From contig NZ_JALPVJ010000004.1 in assembly GCF_023544445.1 (NCBI RefSeq), positions 1 through 64,000 on the forward strand: 64,000 nucleotides of DNA, written 5' to 3'. The translations under genes and the position numbers were made by a program. The DNA is from Actinoplanes sp. M2I2 (lineage in GTDB: Bacteria > Actinomycetota > Actinomycetes > Mycobacteriales > Micromonosporaceae). Under the pieces are notes generated by a model. It worked only from the letters and a program-made list of their open reading frames with translations, had not been told where the DNA came from and made no database searches. Shown here in pieces: positions 34,332 to 43,062 of the stretch (its first letter is position 1; every line of letters starts with the position of its first letter).

Positions 34332-36206
34332 TCAGCGGCGGCGGCCGGTCTCGTCGGAGGAGTAGCCGCCGTATGAGGCGAAGTCGCTGAGCGAGCCGAC
34401 GTTGGTGTCGTTGGCCGACGGGCGGTGGCGGCGGGCCCGGTAGGCGGGATCGCCGGTCGTGGTGCCGGGCTCGTCCGCGGCGTCGTAGTCGCCGTCGGAC
34501 CCGTAGCCGTCACCTTCCCCGTAGGCGTAGCCGGCCTCGTCGGAGCTGTATTCGCTCTGGTCGGAGCCGTATCGCGGTGCGCCGTAGCCGTTGTACGCGT
34601 CGGAGTCGAAGTCGTCGTTCGAGCTGCCGTAGGTGGTCGCGGCGCCGTAGGTGTTTCCGCCGGGCGGTGTGCCGTAGACCCCGGGCGCCGGGGCGGTGTA
34701 GCCGTCATCTTCCGGCTGAGCGACGTAGCCCTCACCGGGCTGAGTGCCGTAGAGGTCGCCCGGCGCCGGGGCGGCGTAACTGTCGCCGGGCGCCTGGGCG
34801 GCATAGCTGTCACCGGGTTCCGGGGCGCCGTAACCGTGTCCGAGGGCTTGGGAGGCATAGCTGTCACCGGATGCAGGGGCGCCGTAACCGCCGCCCAATG
34901 CTTGGGCGGCATAGCTGTCACTGGGCGCTGGGACGGCGTACCCGTCGGCGGACGGCTGGGCGGTGTAGCCGTTGGCGGACGGTTGGGCGGCGTAGCCACT
35001 GGCGGCGCCGAAATCGTCGGCGAGGGACTCCGGCTGGCCTCCGAACGGGCCGCCCGGACGGACGGCGGCCGAGGCACGTGGCGGACCCTGCGGTGGCGGA
35101 GGCGGCACGGAAGCCGCGCCGCGTTGCCGGGGAATCTGTTGCGGTGACGATGGCGGCACCACGGCCGCGGCGGCTGCGACAGGTCGGTCTCCGGTGGAGG
35201 CGTCGGGCTCGCGCCCAACCGGTCCGAGAGGCCCTGCGGGTCCACCCGGCCCCATCGGGCTACCGGATCCGACCGGGCCACTGGATCCGATCGGGCCGCT
35301 CGATCCGACCGGGCCAGATCCCATGGGCCCGGCGGATCCGATTGGGCCGGCGGGCCTGGCGGGGCGGGCATTGGTGGTCATGCCCGGTCCGGTGCGAGCC
35401 GGCGGGCGCACGGCGGCCGAGGCCACCGGAACCCCGGCCCGGCCACCGGCGGGGACGGGCGGACGGGCCGACCCGGTCGGGGGCGGCCCGGCCGGCTGCA
35501 TCGCATGCGGGCCGGCCGATTGCGGCCCGGCGGCGTGCGGTCCGGCGGCGTGCGGTCCGGCGGCATGCGGTCCGGCGGCATGCGGTCCGGCGGCATGCGG
35601 TCCACCGGCATGCGGTCCACCGGCATGCGGTCCGGCTGCCTGCGGAACGTGGGAGACGGCGGTCTGCGACATGTGCGGGGGTGCGGATTGCAGCACGTGG
35701 GGGCCGGCGGACTGCAGCACGCGGGGGGCGGCGGGCTGGGGTGGGTAGTCGTCGGCCGGGGCGGGGAAGTCGGGCTGGTCCGCGAACTGCGGGGAGCCGT
35801 AGGTGGTGGGGAACGGGTCGTCGTCCGGGTACATCGACGGGGCGTCGGCGAAGAAGCCCGACTCCTCCGCGGGGAGCGGGGGCGGGGCGGCGGCGCGTTG
35901 CGGGGCCGGGCCGCGGGCCACGCCGCCGTGGCCGAACTCGGCCCGCAGCTCGCGGCGCAGCGTGACGATCTGGTCGGCCACGGCTTCCTCGGCGGCCAGG
36001 CGGCCCAGCTCGGGGTCGGTGCGGACCAGCGCCGAGGCGCCGACCAGCACGACGGCGACGGCCAGGAGCAGCACCGCGAACCGCACGGTGTTGGAACTCT
36101 GGCCGAGCAGCACGACAGCCGCGGCCACCGGGGCGATCAGAACACCCGCCCAATTGAGGCCGCGAAGCAGGCGCGCGTTACCCGTTACGGGGTCCTGATC
36201 CGGCAT
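34332..36206 (-). CDS. Large low-complexity membrane protein (Rv3604c-like position)
   Basis: 624 residues. Two membrane spans near the N-terminus (about 18-34 and 41-60), a short charged helix (LRRELRAEF), then about 500 residues of low complexity: a run of seven Gly-Pro-His-Ala-Ala-type pentapeptides, a Gly-Pro-Ile/Val-Gly-Ser run, Tyr-rich repeats of the GDSYAAQAPG kind, and an acidic Tyr/Gly/Asp tail ending in basic residues. Function unknown; position matches the mycobacterial Ala/Arg/Pro-rich membrane protein Rv3604c. The ATG at 36206 is chosen because hydrophobic segments follow it; an in-frame codon at 36254 adds 16 residues. Confidence 0.75.
   Translation of the reverse strand: MPDQDPVTGNARLLRGLNWAGVLIAPVAAAVVLLGQSSNTVRFAVLLLAVAVVLVGASALVRTDPELGRLAAEEAVADQIVTLRRELRAEFGHGGVARGPAPQRAAAPPPLPAEESGFFADAPSMYPDDDPFPTTYGSPQFADQPDFPAPADDYPPQPAAPRVLQSAGPHVLQSAPPHMSQTAVSHVPQAAGPHAGGPHAGGPHAAGPHAAGPHAAGPHAAGPHAAGPQSAGPHAMQPAGPPPTGSARPPVPAGGRAGVPVASAAVRPPARTGPGMTTNARPARPAGPIGSAGPMGSGPVGSSGPIGSSGPVGSGSPMGPGGPAGPLGPVGREPDASTGDRPVAAAAAVVPPSSPQQIPRQRGAASVPPPPPQGPPRASAAVRPGGPFGGQPESLADDFGAASGYAAQPSANGYTAQPSADGYAVPAPSDSYAAQALGGGYGAPASGDSYASQALGHGYGAPEPGDSYAAQAPGDSYAAPAPGDLYGTQPGEGYVAQPEDDGYTAPAPGVYGTPPGGNTYGAATTYGSSNDDFDSDAYNGYGAPRYGSDQSEYSSDEAGYAYGEGDGYGSDGDYDAADEPGTTTGDPAYRARRHRPSANDTNVGSLSDFASYGGYSSDETGRRR
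35507..35640 (-). repeat. 15-bp coding repeat for GPHAA pentapeptides
   Basis: About eight copies of a 15-base unit (GCATGCGGTCCGGCG on the plus strand) encode Gly-Pro-His-Ala-(Ala/Gly) repeats in the protein above. Copies differ at few positions, so the number may vary between strains. Confidence 0.8.
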
Positions 36207-36322
36207 GGGCGCCGATATTACCCAGACTCCCCGATCGAGCAACTGTTCGATCACCGGGCTTCAGATGGCCTGAAGCCCGGCGAATCTGGACTTATCGGGT
36301 CACGCGGTGGCGCGTGAGATGA

Positions 36323-37321
36323 CTAGCTGCTGGCCAGAGCGGGGTCGGAGCTGAACACCAGACCGACGCTCACGGTGCCGGTCTTGAGGGCGGTCAGGGT
36401 GAGGGGTCCGCCCGCGTCCAGGCTGCTGAACTTGCCGGCCTTGAAGTCGTAGGTGTCGATCAGGCCCTGCTGACATTTCGGACGCTGCGGGCACTCGGCC
36501 GGGCCACCGAGGACGGTGGCGGCGCCGGAGCATTTCGCGGCCAGGTCGGAGAGAGTTTTCACACCGTTCTTGTCGGCGAACGCGGTGGTCACCGCGAAAG
36601 CGTTCTGGTCCTGAGCTGCGGAGGGCTTGCCGAAGACCAGGCCTCGCTTCTCACCTAGCGCGGTGAGGTTGGTGACGGTGGTCTGCAGGTCGGAGGAGGA
36701 CGGGTCCTTGGCGTTCTTGCCCTCGACCTTGCCGGCGAGGAACGTGGCGAGGGTCGCCGCGTACTCGGGGACGATGTCGAGATCGCCCTTCACCAGCGCC
36801 GGCTCGTAGAGCTCCCGGTTGCCGATCGTCTGCACCTTGACCGTGTAGCCGGCCGCGGTGGCGGCCACGCCGTAGAGCTCGGCCAGGGTGGCGCTCTCGG
36901 GGAAGTCGGCGGCGCCGATGGTGAGCTGACCGCCCGGGCCCTTGGTGATGCCGGCCGTCAGATTGTTCGCACTTGCGAACTCTTGGGCCGCAGCCTTGGA
37001 CGACTTCCGGTCGACGGCGACCGCCTTGTTGAGCGCGATCAGCTTGGTGGTGTCGAGCGCCGCCGACGCCTTGTCGAGCGCGGCGATGAGCTCGGGGGAC
37101 GACGCGTTCTTGTTGACGGCGGGAATGACGTTGTCGGTGTTCTGCAGCTTCTTGTCGTCCTCGAGTACGACGAGGGCGTCGCCGGCCGCGGGAGCGCAGC
37201 CCGCGCCGCCGGCCGCGGACGGCGGGGCCTCGGTGCCGGAGGAGCCGGCGCCGCCGCACCCGGCGAGGGAGACGACGGCCGCCGTCGCAGTGGCGGCCAT
37301 CAGGATGAGCTGTCGACGCAT
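36323..37321 (-). CDS. Osmoprotectant-type ABC transporter substrate-binding lipoprotein, order apparently permuted
   Basis: Lipoprotein (lipobox SLAGC, Cys22) of the glycine betaine/choline OpuC/ProX class. Motifs of the family are all present but in an unusual order. The part normally near the C-terminus (LVVLEDDKK at 50-58, then PAVNKNASSPELIAALDKAS and a helix ending near 120) comes first. The part that normally starts the mature protein (QLTIGAADFPES, 132-143; GDLDIVPEY, 179-187) follows, and the chain ends after VSVGLVFSSD. This reads as a circular permutation. Last gene of the permease run; 138-base gap to it. Confidence 0.85.
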   Translation of the reverse strand: MRRQLILMAATATAAVVSLAGCGGAGSSGTEAPPSAAGGAGCAPAAGDALVVLEDDKKLQNTDNVIPAVNKNASSPELIAALDKASAALDTTKLIALNKAVAVDRKSSKAAAQEFASANNLTAGITKGPGGQLTIGAADFPESATLAELYGVAATAAGYTVKVQTIGNRELYEPALVKGDLDIVPEYAATLATFLAGKVEGKNAKDPSSSDLQTTVTNLTALGEKRGLVFGKPSAAQDQNAFAVTTAFADKNGVKTLSDLAAKCSGAATVLGGPAECPQRPKCQQGLIDTYDFKAGKFSSLDAGGPLTLTALKTGTVSVGLVFSSDPALASS

Positions 37322-37459
37322 GGTGCCGCCTTCTGTGTCCCGGCTCGATCAAGGCGATCGCGCCGCGTGTCCGACGGGCTGGAGAAGTGCGTTGCCCGTT
37401 TGCCTGCTCTGCCACTTCTACTCGCCGGGTGGGACAACTTCCAGCGATCGGCCGGTCCG

Positions 37460-38173
37460 TTACCCGGCCGGTGTCGCCGCGGTGGGCCGGCGGCGCCTGG
37501 CGGCCCGTAGCGCACGGGGTGTGACCAGGCGTTGGACGAGCGCGAGCACTCCTTCGACGGCGAGTGCGAGGAGCACCACAAAGAGCCCGCCGGCCACGAT
37601 CTGGTTGCCCCCGACGCTGATGCCCAGCCCGAAACCGGCGCTGATGATCTCGCCGAGCCCACCGCCGTTGACGAACGTGGCCAGGGTGGTCGTCGCGACC
37701 ACCTGGACGGCCGCGGTGCGCAGCCCGGCGGCCAGATAGGGGACGGCCAGCGGCAGTTCGACCCGCAGCAACACCTGGGAACCGGACAGGCCCATTCCCT
37801 TGGCCGCGTCCCGGATCTCGGAGTCGACCGAGCGCACGCCGGTGTAGGCGTTCGAGAGCAGCGGCGGGATGGCGAAGACGGCCAGCGCGGCCACGACCGG
37901 CGGCTTGCCGAAGCCCAGCGGAGTCAGCGGCAGGATGGTCAGCAGGGCCAGCGTGGGCAGGGCGAGGGTCAGGTTGGCGAAGGTGATCACGGCCGACCCG
38001 CCCCGCCCGCGGTGGCCCAGCCAGATGCCGATCGGCCAGCCCACCAGGCAGCCGATGAGGACCGCCCAGAAACTGATCTGCAGGTGCTCGGAGAGCCGGT
38101 CGAGCAGGCCGCCCGGGTTGGTCCAGTTGAGCGGGTCGTTGAGCCAGACGACGGCTTCGCTGAGGTAGTTCAC
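37460..38173 (-). CDS. Osmoprotectant ABC transporter permease
   Basis: 237-residue ProW/OpuCB-type permease with five or six membrane spans. The EAA-like loop is IRDAAKGMGLSGSQVLLRVELPLAVPYL. The GTG at 38173 overlaps the stop of the first permease gene by four bases (GTGA), which decides this start over an upstream ATG. The two permeases differ, so the channel is a heterodimer. Confidence 0.9.
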   Translation of the reverse strand: MNYLSEAVVWLNDPLNWTNPGGLLDRLSEHLQISFWAVLIGCLVGWPIGIWLGHRGRGGSAVITFANLTLALPTLALLTILPLTPLGFGKPPVVAALAVFAIPPLLSNAYTGVRSVDSEIRDAAKGMGLSGSQVLLRVELPLAVPYLAAGLRTAAVQVVATTTLATFVNGGGLGEIISAGFGLGISVGGNQIVAGGLFVVLLALAVEGVLALVQRLVTPRALRAARRRRPTAATPAG

Positions 38174-38907
38174 GAGGCCCGCCCCCGGGCCCATGGCGTG
38201 AGGAGGCGGCCGATCCCGGCCAGCAGCAGGTCGAGCACCAGGGCCAGGGCCAGGCAGAGCACCGAGCCGGTGACGATCTCGGCCTTGTAGAAGTTGTTGC
38301 GGAACCCGCCGAGGATCAGGTCGCCGAGGCCGCCCTGCCCGATCAGCGAGCCGACCGTGACCAGCGCCACGGTGGAGACCGTGGCCAGCCGGAGCCCGGT
38401 CATGATGCCGGGCAGCGCGAGCGGCAACTCCACCCGCAGCAGGCGGCCGAACCGCCCGTAGCCCATCCCGGTCGCCGCGTCCCGTACCTCGTCAGGCACC
38501 TGGGAGAGGCCGGTCAGGGCGTTACGGACGAGCACCAGCAGCGCGTAGAGCACCAGCGCGATCAGCACCGACGTGTCGGTCGTGGTGCCCACCGCGGGAG
38601 CCAGCAGAGCCAGCAGGGCGAGCGACGGAATCGTGTACAGCACGCCCGAGAGTGCGAGGATGGGGCCGGTCAACGGTTTGATCCAGTAGGCGAGCACGGC
38701 GAGTGGCAGGGCCACGACCAGTGCGAGGAGGACCGCACGGGCGGTCAGCCCCGCGTGGAACTCGAGCGCGTCCCGCAGGGTCTCGGCGTTGTCCCGGACG
38801 TACTGCCAGGAGAACCACGGATTGCCTGGCCCGTCATCGGCGGGTGCGGCCAGCGGCACTGCGCCGGAGAGCGCAGCGGCCGCCGGGCCCCACGACAGGA
38901 AGGACAT
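38170..38907 (-). CDS. Osmoprotectant ABC transporter permease
   Basis: 245-residue permease: a 30-residue N-terminal part that would lie outside, then six membrane spans with the EAA loop VRDAATGMGYGRFGRLLRVELPLALPG. First gene of the minus-strand run permease-permease-binding protein. Its ATG is two bases from the GTG of the divergent ATPase gene, so no room exists for a conventional leader on either side. TAGCGT on the minus strand, six bases before the ATG, suggests a leaderless transcript. Confidence 0.9.
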   Translation of the reverse strand: MSFLSWGPAAAALSGAVPLAAPADDGPGNPWFSWQYVRDNAETLRDALEFHAGLTARAVLLALVVALPLAVLAYWIKPLTGPILALSGVLYTIPSLALLALLAPAVGTTTDTSVLIALVLYALLVLVRNALTGLSQVPDEVRDAATGMGYGRFGRLLRVELPLALPGIMTGLRLATVSTVALVTVGSLIGQGGLGDLILGGFRNNFYKAEIVTGSVLCLALALVLDLLLAGIGRLLTPWARGRAS

Positions 38908-38909
38908 AC

Positions 38910-39914
38910 GTGGACGCTACCGCGATCAACGAGCCCGGGCGCGACCGGAGCGCGGCCTCGATCACCCTCGAGGACGTGGGAAAGACGTACCCCGACGGCA
39001 CGGTGGCGGTCGGCGACTTCAGCCTCGAGGTGCGGGCCGGCGAACTGGCCGTGCTGATCGGTCCGTCCGGCTGCGGCAAGTCCACGATCCTTCGCATGAT
39101 CAACCGGCTGATCGAGCCGACGCACGGCCGCATCCTCATCGACGGGCGCAACATCCTCGAGCGCAATCCGGTCGAGTTGCGCCGGCACATCGGCTACGTG
39201 ATCCAGAACGTGGGGCTCTTCCCGCACCAGAACATCCGCACGAACGTCGGCACCGTGCCGCGCCTGCTCGGCTGGGACCGGGCCAAGGTCGCGGCCCGCG
39301 CCGACGAGCTGCTCGAGCTGGTCGGCCTGGAGCCGGCCCGGTACGCCAAGCGCTATCCGCACGAGCTCTCCGGCGGTCAGCGGCAGCGGGTCGGCGTGGC
39401 CCGGGCGCTGGCCGCCGACCCGCTGGTGCTGCTGATGGACGAGCCGTTCTCGGCCGTCGACCCGATCGCCCGCGGCCGCCTGCAGGAGGAGTTCCTCCGG
39501 CTGCAGGCCACCGTGCGCAAGACGATCGTGCTGGTCACCCATGACATCGACGAGGCCGTACGGCTGGGCGACCGGATCGCCGTGCTCGGTGAGGGCGGCA
39601 AACTGCGGCAGTACGCGCCACCGGCCGAGCTGCTGAGCCGGCCCGCCACCCCGGCCGTGGCCGACTTCGTGGGCGCCGACCGTGGCATCCGCCGGCTGGC
39701 AGTAACCCCGATCCGTACGGCGTTGAACCCGTCCGGGACGGCGGGCGACAAGCCCACCGTGGACGCCGGCGGCACCCTCTACGACGCGCTGGCCGCCATG
39801 CTGGCCTCCGACGTCGCCGAGGTGGCCGTGGTCGAGGACGGCCGGCCGATCGGGACGGTCTCACGGACGGCCCTCTTCGAGGAGCACAGCCACGAGACCC
39901 ACCCGGCGTCCTGA
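38910..39914 (+). CDS. Osmoprotectant ABC transporter ATPase with CBS-like tail
   Basis: 334-residue ATPase of the OpuCA/ProV class. Walker A GPSGCGKSTILRMINRL, Q-loop IQNVGLFPHQNI, ABC signature LSGGQRQRVG, Walker B VLLMDEPFSAVD and the switch His (LVTHDIDEA). The C-terminal 70 residues (LYDALAAMLASDVAEVAVVEDGRPIG) look like one CBS motif, which in this class senses ionic strength. GTG start with AGGAAGG six bases upstream, and that ribosome site lies inside the first codons of the opposite permease gene. Confidence 0.93.
   Translation: MDATAINEPGRDRSAASITLEDVGKTYPDGTVAVGDFSLEVRAGELAVLIGPSGCGKSTILRMINRLIEPTHGRILIDGRNILERNPVELRRHIGYVIQNVGLFPHQNIRTNVGTVPRLLGWDRAKVAARADELLELVGLEPARYAKRYPHELSGGQRQRVGVARALAADPLVLLMDEPFSAVDPIARGRLQEEFLRLQATVRKTIVLVTHDIDEAVRLGDRIAVLGEGGKLRQYAPPAELLSRPATPAVADFVGADRGIRRLAVTPIRTALNPSGTAGDKPTVDAGGTLYDALAAMLASDVAEVAVVEDGRPIGTVSRTALFEEHSHETHPAS
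38914..38919 (-). promoter_or_regulatory. Candidate leaderless -10 box of the permease operon
   Basis: Minus strand TAGCGT, six bases before the permease ATG at 38907, inside codons 2-4 of the divergent ATPase gene. Same hexamer as in the chitosanase and ROK promoters. No clear upstream hexamer. Confidence 0.35.
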
Positions 39915-39963
39915 CCGCGCTCGCTTCAAACGACGGCGGCAGATCCCCCGCCTGTGCGGATGA

Positions 39964-40248
39964 TCAGTGTTTCTGCAGGTAGTCGATGAAGGCCGCGCGC
40001 AGCAGGGGCTCGCTCTCGCCGTACCCGTGGCCCTCGAGCTCACGCCACAGCGCGACCGCCTCGTCGACCGTCGGGCCGATCGAGTTGGGCGCGCCGTCGA
40101 GCTGGGACGCCTCGTCGGCGTCGGGGAGGTGCTTGAAGACCGACCAGAAGAAGCCGATGTCGCGCCGCTCCCGCGCCCGGGCGAAGGCGCGCTCGCGCAG
40201 CTCCTCGGTGGGCAGGGCGTCCAGCTCGGCGAAGCTCGGAGTGGTCAT
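39964..40248 (-). CDS. Small conserved-looking acidic protein, unknown
   Basis: 94 residues, no membrane span. Composition is helical and charged (LDALPTEELRERAFARARERRDIGFFWSVFKHLP), ending in LWRELEGHGYGESEPLLRAAFIDYLQKH. No family named. The ATG at 40248 is supported by TATGCT on the minus strand (40256-40261) seven bases upstream, a leaderless layout; an ATG four codons earlier is less likely. It follows the membrane protein gene by 31 bases. Confidence 0.6.
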   Translation of the reverse strand: MTTPSFAELDALPTEELRERAFARARERRDIGFFWSVFKHLPDADEASQLDGAPNSIGPTVDEAVALWRELEGHGYGESEPLLRAAFIDYLQKH

Positions 40249-40279
40249 GGACAAAAGCATAGGGGGAAGGGCCGGACGA

Positions 40280-41518
40280 TCATCGTCCTGTGCCCCAGGG
40301 ACCCGAGTCCCAGCGGTCCGGACGCGGCGTCGTGGACCCGGTCGACCAGGTTTCGGGCAGGTCGGGCTGCCAGTTGGCCCCGTTCGTCGCGGGCGCTGTC
40401 CAGTCGGCCGGGCCGGCCGCGGGCAACGGACGCCCGTACGTCTCGACGAGCCGGGTGACGACCAGGCCGGCCGCGAAGACGCAGGCCGCGATCGCGAACA
40501 GCGAGATGTCGAAGTCGCGCCGCTCGGCGTAGTCGAGGAACAGCGTCAGGCCCGCGACCGCGAACAGGGTGCCGAAGATGCCGCCCCGCCGCCCGTACGC
40601 GCTGGTGCCGGCGAGGAGGGCGAGGCCCAGCGCGATGCCGGTCCACTCCAGGCCGGTGCCCGGGACGACGGGAGCGTCGGAGGCCGCGGCGAAGAGCGTG
40701 CCCGCGGCGACGGCGAAGACCGAGGAGAGCAGCAGCGAGCCGATCACCGGAGCGGCGACGGCCATGCCCCGGCGGCGGGCCGGGTCGCCGGCCGGGCGCA
40801 TCCGGCCCAGCCAGCGCCGCACCGGCGTGATCGTGCCCAGGGCCCCGCCCAGCACGGCGAGCAGCGCGAACCCGCCGAACAGGAAGAAGGCCTGGTCGGT
40901 CGGGTCGTAGGTGCCCTGCACGGCGACCGGGGCCACCCGCAGTTGATTGAAGACGACCACGCCGAGGGCGGCGGCCAGCGTCGCCGCCCAGCCGGGCACG
41001 TGCAGCACGAGGACGACCACGCCGAGCACGATCGCGCCGGCCGCGGCGAGGACCAGCGCGGGCACCATCGCCTCGACCAGGCTCTTGTCGCCCTGCTCGG
41101 CGTACTGCAGGGAGGCGGCCAGAGCGATCGGGCCGAGCGCCAGGTTGGGCACGCCGGCCCGCAGGGTCAGGCCCGCGCCCAGGGCCAGCAGGCCGATCGC
41201 GGCCCCGGTGGTGAGCAGGTCGTCGAGGCCGGGACGCTGGAAGCTCTCCGGTTCGAGGCGCCAGAGGAGCAGGCCGATCGCCGCCGCGGCGACCAGCAGC
41301 ACCACCTCCCAGCCGAGGTGGATGCCGAGCCGGTCACGGCCGTCCTCGTCGGCGTCGGGGCGGCGCAGCACGTCGGCCGTCGTGTCGCCGACCCCGTCGA
41401 GCTCCTCGGCCCGCCGGCGCTGTTCGGCCGCGGCCAGCGTGTTGGCCCGGTAGGCGGCCGGATCGGTGGGCGTGGGTTCCTCGGTCTGCCGACGGTAGGT
41501 CGGCTCGTCGTACGCCAT
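40280..41518 (-). CDS. Polytopic membrane protein resembling sugar-type ABC permeases
   Basis: 412 residues. A charged 70-residue N-terminal tail, then about ten membrane spans and a Trp/Pro-rich C-terminal tail (WSTGSTTPRPDRWDSG). The stretch LRAGVPNLALGPIALAASLQYAEQG followed by LHVPGWAATLAAALGVVVFN resembles permeases of the ribose/branched-chain ABC class, in which a 'NLSVGG' loop is typical, but no ATPase or binding protein of that class adjoins. Function not assigned. Confidence 0.65.
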   Translation of the reverse strand: MAYDEPTYRRQTEEPTPTDPAAYRANTLAAAEQRRRAEELDGVGDTTADVLRRPDADEDGRDRLGIHLGWEVVLLVAAAAIGLLLWRLEPESFQRPGLDDLLTTGAAIGLLALGAGLTLRAGVPNLALGPIALAASLQYAEQGDKSLVEAMVPALVLAAAGAIVLGVVVLVLHVPGWAATLAAALGVVVFNQLRVAPVAVQGTYDPTDQAFFLFGGFALLAVLGGALGTITPVRRWLGRMRPAGDPARRRGMAVAAPVIGSLLLSSVFAVAAGTLFAAASDAPVVPGTGLEWTGIALGLALLAGTSAYGRRGGIFGTLFAVAGLTLFLDYAERRDFDISLFAIAACVFAAGLVVTRLVETYGRPLPAAGPADWTAPATNGANWQPDLPETWSTGSTTPRPDRWDSGPWGTGR

Positions 41519-41655
41519 CGTCGCGCCTCCTCGTGTGCGCCCACCGTGCGGGGAAGGCGCACGCCGAAGTCCGCCGGGCGCGTGCCCCGCGCCCAGAGCA
41601 TACGGATCCGAGCCGGTCTCAGTTCAAGGCCGGAATCCGGGGCGACCGGGCACGC

Positions 41656-42174
41656 TCAGAGTAGGCCGGTGGGTCGACCCGAGTCGTTCTCGTCCTTGGA
41701 GTCCGGCTGCTCCGGGATGCGGCACGCGCGTTCCAGCCAGAGGGCCGCCGCGACCAGGGCGACCGCCGTGACCACGCCGCCGATGGCGACGGGCAGATCG
41801 TCGCGAGCGGCCTGGGTGGGCTCCATGGCCAGCCAGGCCAGCAGGCCGACCGAGAAGCCGGTCGAGATGGCGCCGACCAGGGAGGAGGCCTTGGCCAGGG
41901 CGACGTAACGGGCGACCGCGAGCGGGTCGACCCGCGGCGCTCCGGGCTTGCGCTGGATGCGGGCCGCCGTGTTCTGCGCGAGCAGTCCCTCGGCGACGGC
42001 CAGCACGGCCAGCACGATCACCGGCGACCAGGGCAGGTGGGGCAGGGTCGAATAGGACAGGCTCAGCAGCAGCCAGCCCACGGCCGCGGCGGCGAGGCCC
42101 GCGACGACCAGCACCGAGATGCTGGTCGGGCGCATCGACGGGTCCGACTTGGGCGCCTGTGGGTTGCTGCTCAC
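41656..42174 (-). CDS. DUF3180 membrane protein (Rv3605c-like)
   Basis: 172 residues with four membrane spans (SISVLVVAGLAAAAVGWLLL; VIVLAVLAVAEGLLA; GAISTGFSVGLLAWLAM; GGVVTAVALVAAALWL) and a conserved RVDPLAVARYVALAKASSLVGA between them. Role unknown. The GTG at 42174 overlaps the folK stop by four bases (GTGA), preferred over the ATG at 42135. As in mycobacteria it closes the fol operon. Confidence 0.85.
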   Translation of the reverse strand: MSSNPQAPKSDPSMRPTSISVLVVAGLAAAAVGWLLLSLSYSTLPHLPWSPVIVLAVLAVAEGLLAQNTAARIQRKPGAPRVDPLAVARYVALAKASSLVGAISTGFSVGLLAWLAMEPTQAARDDLPVAIGGVVTAVALVAAALWLERACRIPEQPDSKDENDSGRPTGLL

Positions 42175-42698
42175 ACCGAGAACTCTAGTGTGAGATCCGG
42201 TCGCGGGGTCAGCCCGGCGACGTCGTCGGCCAACGCCGGCGCGGCCAGCAGGACGGCGATCGGACCGTGCCCGGGCAACTCGGCCTCCGGCTCGATGTCG
42301 AGCCAGGGCCGCAGCACGAAAGCGCGCAGGTGAGCGCGCGGATGCGGAAGCGTCAGCTCCGGATCGTCGCTGAGCACCGGCCGGCCGTCGGCGTCCCGGA
42401 CCTCGATCACGTCGACGTCGAGGGTGCGCGGACCGAAGCGGCGCCGGGAGTCGCGCTCGCGGTTCGCCGCGGCCTCGGCCCGGCGGGCCCGTTCCAGCCA
42501 GTCGTGCGGCCCGGCGGCCGGGTCCGAGACGAGCACCACGGCATTGAGGTACGAGGGCTGGTCGGCGTCGCCCCACGGCGGTGTCTTGTAGATGCCGGAG
42601 CAGCGCTCGACGTGGCGCCCGAGGAGGCTCACCGCCTGCCGGAGATGCTGCGCGCGGTCGCCCAGGTTGCTGCCGAGGGAGAGGATCGCCCGGGTCAC
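42171..42698 (-). CDS. folK: 2-amino-4-hydroxy-6-hydroxymethyldihydropteridine pyrophosphokinase
   Basis: Transfers pyrophosphate from ATP to hydroxymethyldihydropterin before condensation with p-aminobenzoate. SLGSNLGDR at the start and RFGPRTLDVDVIEV in the middle are the family signatures, with LPHPRAHLRAFVLRP. 175 residues. ATG overlaps the folB stop by four bases. Order folP-folB-folK-DUF3180 is continuous on the minus strand. Confidence 0.96.
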   Translation of the reverse strand: MTRAILSLGSNLGDRAQHLRQAVSLLGRHVERCSGIYKTPPWGDADQPSYLNAVVLVSDPAAGPHDWLERARRAEAAANRERDSRRRFGPRTLDVDVIEVRDADGRPVLSDDPELTLPHPRAHLRAFVLRPWLDIEPEAELPGHGPIAVLLAAPALADDVAGLTPRPDLTLEFSV

Positions 42699-43057
42699 GC
42701 GCGGCTCCGGCGCAGGGTGACCGCGACGTCGGCGAACTCGAGCGGGATCGGCGCCTGCGGTTTGTGGACGGTGACCTCGGCCGCGGCGACCCGCGCGTCG
42801 GCCAGGCAGGCGGTGACCAGCCGGTCGGCCAGCGTCTCGATCAGGTTGACCGGCTCGCCGCCGACGATCTCGGCCAGCCGCCCGGCCAGCTCGCCGTAGT
42901 GCACGGTGTCAGCGACGTCGTCACTCGCGGCCGCCGGAGCCAGATCGAGTTCCAGACGTACGTCGATGAGGAAGTCCTGTCCCTGCTCGCGCTCGAAATC
43001 GAGGACGCCGTGACGCCCGCGCACGCGCAGGCCGGTCAGCGTGATCTGTCCCTCCAC
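42695..43057 (-). CDS. folB: Dihydroneopterin aldolase
   Basis: Cleaves dihydroneopterin to hydroxymethyldihydropterin and glycolaldehyde. T-fold protein of 120 residues with GRHGVLDFEREQGQDFLIDV, VHYGELAG, NLIETLADRL and the C-terminal VTVHKPQAPIP. The GTG at 43057 has AAGGAG eight bases upstream and is preferred over the in-frame GTG at 43066, which abuts that ribosome site. The folP stop lies just inside the leader, so translation is coupled. Confidence 0.95.
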   Translation of the reverse strand: MEGQITLTGLRVRGRHGVLDFEREQGQDFLIDVRLELDLAPAAASDDVADTVHYGELAGRLAEIVGGEPVNLIETLADRLVTACLADARVAAAEVTVHKPQAPIPLEFADVAVTLRRSRA

Positions 43058-43062
43058 CGCGT

